Assembly: GCA_964353875.1 (NCBI GenBank)
Contig: CAYGXU010000053.1
Span: 1-20,704 of the forward strand
DNA from: MGNI01 sp964353875
Lineage (GTDB): Bacteria; Chloroflexota; Anaerolineae; Anaerolineales; E44-bin32
Direction of reading: 5' to 3'
Length of the DNA: 20,704 bases
The notes beneath the pieces are model-generated. The model was not told the DNA's origin, did not search any database, and saw only the letters and a program-made list of their open reading frames with translations. The position numbers were made by a program, and so were the translations under genes. Shown here piece after piece: positions 15,081 through 20,704 of the stretch; positions within the stretch are counted from its first letter, which is position 1; each line of letters begins with the position of its first letter.

Positions 15081-16064
15081 ATGACGAAAGCAAGCGTATT
15101 TGTAACCCGCCTCATCCCTCATCAAGGTCTCGAAAAAATCTTAGAGGTGGTCCATGCTGAAGTCTGGCCAGAAGAACTTCCACCTTCCTATGAAGTTCTT
15201 AAAAATAAGGTCAAAGGGATCCATGGTCTCCTTTGCCTGCTTACCGATCGCATCGATGGTCCTCTGATGGATGCCGCCGGAGCTTCCCTGAAGGTGATCA
15301 GTCAAATGGCGGTCGGATACGACAACATCGACCTGACTGCCGCGACCTCACTTGGGATCGCTGTCGGGCATACACCTGGTGTGCTCACCGACGCCACCGC
15401 CGATTTCACCTGGGCGTTGCTGATGGCTGCCGCGCGACGGGTGGTCGAGGCGGATCAATTCACCCGTCTTGGACGCTGGAAGACATGGGGACCCACGCTG
15501 CTCCTGGGCGCCCAAGTTGCTGGTGCAACCCTGGGGATCGTTGGGATGGGGCGCATCGGCCAGGCAGTCGCCCGACGAGCCAGGGGATTCGAGATGCGCG
15601 TTATATATCATGACCCACAACGCCATGCGGATCTGGAGAAAGCACTCGCACTTCACTATGTCGAAATGGACCAATTGCTGCAAGAATCCGATTTCATTAC
15701 CATCCACACTTGGCTTTCCAAGGAGACCTACCACCTCTTCAGCGAACCGCAATTCAAGCTGATGAAACCGACAGCGATCCTGATCAACACCGCTCGCGGT
15801 CCAATTGTCGACCTGCAAGCGCTCTACAAAGCCCTCAAGGAGGGTCGGATCGCCTACGCTGCATTGGATGTGACCGATCCTGAGCCCATAGAGATGGACA
15901 ACCCATTGTTGGGCTTGGACAACTTGATCATCACGCCCCACATCGCCAGCGCCAGCTTGCAGGCCCGCACAAAGATGGCAACCATGGCAGCTGAGAACCT
16001 CATCGCTGGCTTGAAAGGAGAACGGTTGCCCTACTGCGCCAATCCGGAGGTCTATCAGGCATAA
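15081..16064 (+). CDS. D-isomer-specific 2-hydroxyacid dehydrogenase
   Basis: A 327-aa NAD(P)-dependent oxidoreductase interconverting 2-oxo acids and D-2-hydroxy acids, closest in pattern to glyoxylate/hydroxypyruvate reductases. Cofactor-binding GMGRIG is at residues 155-160. The catalytic Arg is R239 in NTARGPIVD, the Glu is E268 in DVTDPEP, and the His is H287 in ITPHIAS. QMAVGYDNID (75-84) is the family substrate-loop block, and D178 in YHDPQ after the second strand favours NAD over NADP. GGGGAGG precedes the ATG by 5-6 nt. The CE7 esterase follows 178 bp later on the same strand. A role in glycolate, glycerate or lactate formation during sugar breakdown is plausible. The substrate is not determined. 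Confidence 0.9.
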   Translation: MTKASVFVTRLIPHQGLEKILEVVHAEVWPEELPPSYEVLKNKVKGIHGLLCLLTDRIDGPLMDAAGASLKVISQMAVGYDNIDLTAATSLGIAVGHTPGVLTDATADFTWALLMAAARRVVEADQFTRLGRWKTWGPTLLLGAQVAGATLGIVGMGRIGQAVARRARGFEMRVIYHDPQRHADLEKALALHYVEMDQLLQESDFITIHTWLSKETYHLFSEPQFKLMKPTAILINTARGPIVDLQALYKALKEGRIAYAALDVTDPEPIEMDNPLLGLDNLIITPHIASASLQARTKMATMAAENLIAGLKGERLPYCANPEVYQA

Positions 16065-16242
16065 AATTTAATGGGGATTACCCAAGCCTTAGGTTAAACA
16101 TGGCGTAAGAGTTACTTGATTCGGCACGAGACTTTCTCCCTATCGTTGATTTACACTCCCTCAAGATCGAAGGTTTATAATTGCCTAAAACCACAAAGCA
16201 CACCCGGATATTACCTCCATCCAAGAAAGGAGAACTTCCACC

Positions 16243-17211
16243 ATGCTCTTTGATTTCCCTCTTGAACAGCTTAAGACCTATTTGCCCGATCGCGAAGAAC
16301 CGTTGGATTTCGATCGATTCTGGAACCAGACGCTGGAGGAAGCCAGGCAATTCCCCCTGGAAGCGGTTTTTGAGCCGGTGGATTATGGGTTAAGCACCGT
16401 TGAGACTTATGATGTGCGCTTCAATGGCTATAGCGGTCAGTCAATCAGAGGCTGGCTCCTCATCCCCAAACATCGGCATGGAAAGCTGCCTTGTGTGGTT
16501 GAGTTTATCGGCTATGGCGGGGGACGCGGTTTTCCCATGGACTGGCTGCTGTGGTCCAGTGCTGGCTATGCGCACTTGGTAATGGATACACGCGGCCAGG
16601 GCAGCGCCTGGCTGAAAGGGGATACGCCCGATCCGGAGCCGGAAGGTTCCTCCCCTCACCACCCCGGCTTTATGACCAAGGGCATCCTTTCTCCACAAAC
16701 CTACTACTACCGCCGCCTGTTCACCGACGGCGTGCGCGCCATCGAAGCCGCCCGGGCTCATCCGATCGTCGATTCGGGACGCATTGCCGTAACCGGCATC
16801 AGTCAGGGTGGAGGTGTGGCCATTGCCATGGGCGGCCTTGTGGATGACCTCTCCGCCCTCATGCCGGATGTGCCTTTCCTCTGCCATTACCGTCGGGCTA
16901 CCGAGATTGTTGATACCATGCCCTATCAAGAAATCGCCCATTTCTGCAAGATCCAGCGCGATAAGGTCGATACAGTCTTCAAAACCCTCTCCTACTTCGA
17001 TGGGGTTAACTTCGCCCCCAGGGGCGGAGCTAAGGCACTCTTCTCGGTCGCTCTGATGGACATGACTTGTCCGCCCTCTACCGTCTTTGCAGCCTATAAC
17101 CACTACGCTGGGCCGAAAGCCATTCAGATATGGCAATACAACGATCACGAAGGCGGAGGCAGTTATCAAGCGGGTGAAAAGCTCAACTTCCTAAGGGAGT
17201 TGTGGGGTTAA
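16243..17211 (+). CDS. CE7 acetyl-xylan esterase / cephalosporin-C deacetylase
   Basis: A 322-aa alpha/beta-hydrolase of carbohydrate esterase family 7. It shows the CE7 signature RGQG (117-120), the nucleophile in GISQGG (S187), D273 in LMDMTCPPST and H302 in NDHEGGG, which completes the Ser-Asp-His triad. FWNQTLEEA at the N-terminus is also typical. There is no signal peptide, so it acts in the cytoplasm on imported acetylated xylo-oligosaccharides. AAAGGAG lies about 9 nt before the ATG. It is downstream of the 2-hydroxyacid dehydrogenase. Together with the xylulokinase it supports hemicellulose use. The coding region ends 10 bp before the first repeat unit at the assembly gap. Confidence 0.92.
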   Translation: MLFDFPLEQLKTYLPDREEPLDFDRFWNQTLEEARQFPLEAVFEPVDYGLSTVETYDVRFNGYSGQSIRGWLLIPKHRHGKLPCVVEFIGYGGGRGFPMDWLLWSSAGYAHLVMDTRGQGSAWLKGDTPDPEPEGSSPHHPGFMTKGILSPQTYYYRRLFTDGVRAIEAARAHPIVDSGRIAVTGISQGGGVAIAMGGLVDDLSALMPDVPFLCHYRRATEIVDTMPYQEIAHFCKIQRDKVDTVFKTLSYFDGVNFAPRGGAKALFSVALMDMTCPPSTVFAAYNHYAGPKAIQIWQYNDHEGGGSYQAGEKLNFLRELWG

Positions 17212-17221
17212 CAGCAGTTCA

Positions 17222-17440
17222 GGAGTCCAACAGCACGCGGTCGGAGTCCAACNNNNNNNNNNNNNNNNNNNNNNNNNNNNNNNNNNNNNNNNNNNNNNNN
17301 NNNNNNNNNNNNNNNNNNNNNNNNNNNNNNNNNNNNNNNNNNNNNNNNNNNNGTCGGAGTCCAACAGCTTGCTGTTGGGACTAGCATCGGCAAGCCGATG
17401 CACTCCACCCGTCGGAGTCCAACAGCTGGCTTTTGGGGGC
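17222..17440. repeat. GGAGTCCAACAGC repeat array interrupted by the gap
   Basis: Four copies of GGAGTCCAAC(AGC) are visible, at 17222, 17243, 17356 and 17414. The first two are 21 bp apart; the 17243 copy is cut by the gap. The copy at 17356 continues into a highly structured unit. CCAACAGC-TT-GCTGTTGG (17361-17378) and GCATCGGC-AA-GCCGATGC (17384-17401) are two perfect hairpins. They are enclosed by GGAGT (17356-17360) and ACTCC (17402-17406), which also pair. The whole could fold as a three-way junction. The copy at 17414 is only partial, with a degraded hairpin. The array lies between convergent genes. Confidence 0.8.
17253..17352. other. Assembly gap of 100 N
   Basis: Exactly 100 N, a customary placeholder for a scaffold gap of unknown or estimated length. 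Both edges lie inside copies of the same repeat (AGTCCAAC before, GTCGGAGTCC after). The assembly therefore broke in the repeat array, and true array length and content are unknown. Confidence 0.97.
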
Positions 17441-18454
17441 GGGCATGGGTACAGCGCTTTGCGCCACCTCTTCGAGGACATCGCGCAACGATAATCTATC
17501 CAGGATCTCCGGATGCATTTGTCCCATCGCATCTGGCCAGCGCACCAATCGAATCTCTCCTTCAACAACCTCGATCCCTGTAATGCGCCCGTCATTGAAA
17601 CAACAACATCCGCTGTTGAAATAGCATGGTTTCTGCTGAGCGCGAGCAATTTGAAGATCGACCTCGGCTTGCCTCACCTCATCCATATCAACCGAGAGCT
17701 CCTGAATCCAGGCGCATTCCTCGGCCAATTTCGCAATCTGCTCGAGGGAGGGGAAGATCGGATGATGGGTATGCCCAGCAACGAGGACAAGACGTTTTCT
17801 CTCAGCAGCCCAGTTGTACATGGCAATGTCATGCCGGTGTCGTAAGCGCAGGTCTGTGGCTGGGGTGTTTGGGCGGATTTTAAAGCAGCGTTGGATCGGC
17901 CGCCATAGGTAGCGTATGACAAGACGACTTAGGTGACGCGACAGATCCGCCACCAGTGTGCCTTGATGTCCATGGACAAGGAGGAGCTCCCCGCGCCGGA
18001 TACTGCCATCCTCAATAAACAGCTTGAGACTTTCCCAAACCATCAAATCATCAAAATACTCCCCTAAGTACCTCACTACCTGCGAATGGTCACGCCACTC
18101 ATCGTCATGATTTCCCCAAAACCTCCAATAACGCCCCTGCGCATGGAACTCTCTCTCAAGCTCAAGGAGCCGGGCATACTCCTTCAACACCGGCCCAGGA
18201 AAATCCTCCCAGAGCTCCTCCGCATCCCCCAGGACGACGAGCGTGTATCCAGAAGCATAGTAGTGCTCAAGTGCCCCTCGGTAAGCGGGCAGCGCTGGCT
18301 GAAAATCATCCGCTTCATCTCCAATGCCTTTATGATGATCCGAGAAAATCACCAGCTTTAGCTGCTCCAACTGCAAAGTTCGGATAGGTGCCCGACGATA
18401 AGCTCGATCCAATCCGCGGTTGATTGCTCGCTGATACCTGGATGTTTTTTGCAT
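17381..18454 (-). CDS. Calcineurin-like metallophosphoesterase
   Basis: A 357-aa protein with all motifs of the binuclear metallophosphoesterase fold: D39 and H41 in FSDHHKG, D77 in VVLGDAEELW, N115 and H116 in GNHDDEW, H161 and H163 in LLVHGHQG, and H228 and H230 in GHTHHP. Such enzymes hydrolyse phosphomono- or diesters; the substrate is unknown. No signal peptide or membrane segment is seen. Start 18454 is preferred over an in-frame ATG 15 codons upstream because GGGAG lies 7 nt before it. The last 20 or so residues (from SQLLDSDG) are encoded by a copy of the repeat, so the natural stop was probably replaced when the repeat inserted. The gene converges on the CE7 esterase. Confidence 0.85.
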   Translation of the reverse strand: MQKTSRYQRAINRGLDRAYRRAPIRTLQLEQLKLVIFSDHHKGIGDEADDFQPALPAYRGALEHYYASGYTLVVLGDAEELWEDFPGPVLKEYARLLELEREFHAQGRYWRFWGNHDDEWRDHSQVVRYLGEYFDDLMVWESLKLFIEDGSIRRGELLLVHGHQGTLVADLSRHLSRLVIRYLWRPIQRCFKIRPNTPATDLRLRHRHDIAMYNWAAERKRLVLVAGHTHHPIFPSLEQIAKLAEECAWIQELSVDMDEVRQAEVDLQIARAQQKPCYFNSGCCCFNDGRITGIEVVEGEIRLVRWPDAMGQMHPEILDRLSLRDVLEEVAQSAVPMPAPKSQLLDSDGWSASACRC

Positions 18455-18779
18455 GCAATACTCCCTGGCCGCATGGGCGAGGAAACGCCAACACCTCATT
18501 CGACGGTAAACTTTTTCTAGAACGAATTTTATCCTAAACCCCTTCTGAATTTAACTCATGGAAGCTGATTTGGAATTTTTCTTTGCCCCCAGACGAGCGA
18601 ATTTGCTTCGCATTCGCTTTCTCACCTCCCCATGCGAAATTTCCTGCATGCCAAAACAGCGCCCATCGCCACCGTGATAAAACAAGGAGGGCATTAAGAA
18701 CTCACGCTCGAGGGAAAGAAAAGGATCGCACGGCTTGCATATGGGAAAATAATCGGATGGCGGAATCTCTCATTACGAA
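18455..18779. other. 325-bp intergenic region upstream of the phosphoesterase
   Basis: It separates two minus-strand genes. No gene, repeat or clear terminator is visible. A TAAAAT hexamer on the minus strand near 18530 (within GGATAAAATTCG) could be a -10 element for the phosphoesterase, but no convincing -35 accompanies it. Confidence 0.35.
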
Positions 18780-20651
18780 CTATGGACTAGTCAGTCCCTT
18801 CGCCCTCGCCATCATATACGCTGCAGTCGCCCGATCGAGGGGATCTAACGGGCATGCCTGAAGCGATGGTTCCGTTTTACAAGGGAGCAAGATTCCCTCG
18901 CTGTACGCTTCCTCCACCCAACGTGCATACCAGGCATCAGCCGGTACGTCCGTGAAAACACCGACTGGATCCTGGGGAATGTGAGTAGGCCCCTTCTCCA
19001 TCCTCAGGAAGAAAACGCATCCCTCCGCAACGCTGTTCTCCTGAAGAGGGCAATATTGCAGGGGGTCGTCCCAACAGCCGCTGGTATAGCCATCGTTATA
19101 GAGTTGTGCAGTCCAATCAAAGAACCATTCACCAGACCTGGCATCTGTGAAGACCTCAACTTCTGGATCATCTGGATCGAATTGAGCCCCATGGACACCG
19201 CGCACGACATAAACCGCCTCCTCGGCTCGATTCAGGATGCGATCCGGGCAATACTTGCGAGGGCTAAGTTCACACCCTACGATGTAGCCCCTTTGGTATA
19301 GCGCTTCGATGTCATCGTAAGCCCAATGATCGGCGGGAACATCCACGAAGGTGGGAGAATCGGACGGATCCCCAAATTCATCCGCACCGACGTCGGGCGC
19401 AGTTCCTATCGGACGTGACTCGCCATCGAAATCGTCGACAATATCGGAGAGCGGCGCAGCCACATCAATCGCAGCAGTCGCTTCTAATGTTAGATGGAGG
19501 TCATGACTGGATGGATCGGTGAACCACTCGGGCCTGGCGTCGGTGATGTTTCCCTGCAGAGATGCAGCGGCGCCATCCCGTTGCCAGATGGGCGCATCCA
19601 GCAGGTTATAGGCGATTTCCCCATTGGACACAGAGAAGCGATAATCGATCGCGCCATAGGGAAAGGTGCCATTATGAAGAATGGTGTTGTGGTAGATCTT
19701 GAAATCCTTTGCATACCAGGCGGAGATGCCAACATCGCCACTTCCAGCGCGATAGATCATGTTGTTACGCGCAATACTGCGCTGGTTGTCATAGACCTGC
19801 TCGTTATCTCGAGCCCTACTTGGCTTACTCAATCCCAGGGCGATGGCGCGGTCACATTCGATAAATAAGTTGCGCTCCACAATTGAATCAATCGTATTTC
19901 CCCACAGCAGCACGGCAGGACCTGCCAGCTGCCCTTGCGGTGCGTGAATATTTTCAATGACATTATCGCGGATGATCCAACGTGCCCCACCGATGACATC
20001 CACCGCGTTGGTGTACCAACTCTTGGCGCGGTTGGTGTACGCCAGGTAGGAGCATTCTACTATCCCATCATCAGAAAATGGGCTTGGAGGACCTGCAGCC
20101 GAGACTTTAACCAACTGCTCCCCAGCGTCGAGCAATTGCAGGTTAAAAATATGCACCGCTTGTGCGTTTTGCTCACCTTGAATCTGAATGTCATGGTAAT
20201 AGAAGTCACGGATGGTCAAATCAGCAATCAGGAGGTTCCTGGAATTCCGAATGAGAAATCCGTGGGGTGTGTTCCCATAGGAGGAATTGTCCATTCCTTT
20301 CCCGCGTAGCACAACCGCTGCCCGATTGCCACTTGCCCCTCTTATGCTCACGTCGGTCAGTCCGCCATCGATCACCAGGGTTTGGCTCAGATCGTAAACC
20401 CCATCGGCGATGAGGATCGTGGTGTTGGATTGGAGCTTGGCAACAGCGTTTTGTAACTCCGTGACAGTCGAGACGTTGATAACGTTCCCCGTCGCCGGCG
20501 GCAGCGCTGGACAATTGCCGGCTGAAGCCAGGGGCGCAGCAAACGCGCGCCCTTCTTGTGTCATCTTGAGTGAGAGGATGGGAGAAATGAGCGCCGCAGC
20601 GATCGCGATACACATCAGAGCAAAAGGAAACCAGGATTTTTTCTCAAACAT
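18780..20651 (-). CDS. Exported right-handed beta-helix protein with three SLH domains
   Basis: About 623 residues. An N-terminal hydrophobic segment (FPFALMCIAIAAALISPIL) after MFEKKSW acts as signal peptide or anchor. Residues about 55-400 have the repeating short-strand pattern of a parallel beta-helix (TTILIADGVYDLSQTLVID, IIRDNVIENIHA, SIVERNLFIECDRAI, KIYHNTILHNGT), ending with IGTAPDVGADEF, a motif common after such domains. Three S-layer homology repeats follow: FVDVPADHWAYDDIEALYQR, FTDARSGEWFFDWTAQLYND and FTDVPADAWYARWVEEAYSE. Each continues with a Cys pair (GC...YCP, GC...YCP, PC...ACP). This suggests a cell-surface polysaccharide-binding or lyase-type protein held in the envelope. 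The ATG at 20651 has GAGG upstream and fits a normal signal peptide better than the in-frame TTG at 20678. Catalytic residues cannot be identified. Confidence 0.88.
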   Translation of the reverse strand: MFEKKSWFPFALMCIAIAAALISPILSLKMTQEGRAFAAPLASAGNCPALPPATGNVINVSTVTELQNAVAKLQSNTTILIADGVYDLSQTLVIDGGLTDVSIRGASGNRAAVVLRGKGMDNSSYGNTPHGFLIRNSRNLLIADLTIRDFYYHDIQIQGEQNAQAVHIFNLQLLDAGEQLVKVSAAGPPSPFSDDGIVECSYLAYTNRAKSWYTNAVDVIGGARWIIRDNVIENIHAPQGQLAGPAVLLWGNTIDSIVERNLFIECDRAIALGLSKPSRARDNEQVYDNQRSIARNNMIYRAGSGDVGISAWYAKDFKIYHNTILHNGTFPYGAIDYRFSVSNGEIAYNLLDAPIWQRDGAAASLQGNITDARPEWFTDPSSHDLHLTLEATAAIDVAAPLSDIVDDFDGESRPIGTAPDVGADEFGDPSDSPTFVDVPADHWAYDDIEALYQRGYIVGCELSPRKYCPDRILNRAEEAVYVVRGVHGAQFDPDDPEVEVFTDARSGEWFFDWTAQLYNDGYTSGCWDDPLQYCPLQENSVAEGCVFFLRMEKGPTHIPQDPVGVFTDVPADAWYARWVEEAYSEGILLPCKTEPSLQACPLDPLDRATAAYMMARAKGLTSP

Positions 20652-20704
20652 GATTAACCGTCCTCTAACAAATCCCAAAGTGCAAAACCAATGCCGTGGA
20701 ATGG

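Noticed and set aside
17222..17440. CRISPR array around the assembly gap
   Set aside because: The repeats are about 13-16 bp with 21-bp spacing on the left and no unique 30-40 bp spacers. No cas genes are present, and the copies contain large palindromes typical of other repeat types.
17202..17649. Open frames extending through the N run on both strands
   Set aside because: They exist only because N codons were read as unknown residues; their flanks are repeat or the reverse of the phosphoesterase gene.

Overview
The window looks like a fragment of an Anaerolineae-type Chloroflexota genome, probably a draft or metagenome assembly, since a run of exactly 100 N interrupts it at 17253-17352. 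The main taxonomic hint is the secreted protein at 18780-20651. Its three S-layer homology (SLH) repeats carry the paired-cysteine variant (GC...YCP) that I associate with Anaerolineae. The gene mix fits an anaerobic or facultative heterotroph: 4-hydroxybutyryl-CoA dehydratase, remains of a tungsten aldehyde:ferredoxin oxidoreductase and of HypB, xylan esterase and xylulokinase. The assignment is inference, because no rRNA or tRNA is visible.

Left part (1-2700), a zone of decayed genes. It holds a 5'-truncated HypB-like fragment running off the left edge and an RpiR/SIS-type regulator with a single-base frameshift. Divergent from that regulator are an intact purine/methylthioinosine phosphorylase-like gene and a DUF523 (TudS-like) gene, which has lost one of its three cluster cysteines and carries an in-frame TGA.

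AT-rich island (about 2840-5320). A zinc-ribbon plus TIR-like protein (PF10137/CAP12-type, predicted NAD-consuming effector) is divergently paired with an unrecognised protein. The partner has a Rossmann/SLOG-like middle and a winged-helix C-terminus. A 162-bp, very AT-rich shared promoter region lies between them. A small beta-rich ORF follows. This pair is the best candidate for an undescribed, probably defence-related, sensor/effector system.

Minus-strand metabolic block (14440 down to 5343). In transcription order it holds xylulokinase, a 972-aa GlcD/GlcF-type FAD/Fe-S dehydrogenase, 4-hydroxybutyryl-CoA dehydratase with all cluster ligands, an SDR dehydrogenase, and a pseudogene in which the N-terminal part of an aldehyde:ferredoxin oxidoreductase is joined by deletion to the C-terminal part of an aldo/keto reductase. 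An intrinsic-terminator-like hairpin follows the dehydratase, and other inverted repeats occupy the gaps.

Right part (15081-20704). A plus-strand 2-hydroxyacid dehydrogenase and a CE7 acetyl-xylan esterase are followed by a repeat array split by the assembly gap. A minus-strand metallophosphoesterase has its 3' end overrun by one copy of the repeat. Last is a minus-strand exported beta-helix/SLH protein. The esterase, xylulokinase and hydroxyacid dehydrogenases together suggest use of acetylated xylan and pentose or sugar-acid products. No operon joins them all, so this link is contextual only.
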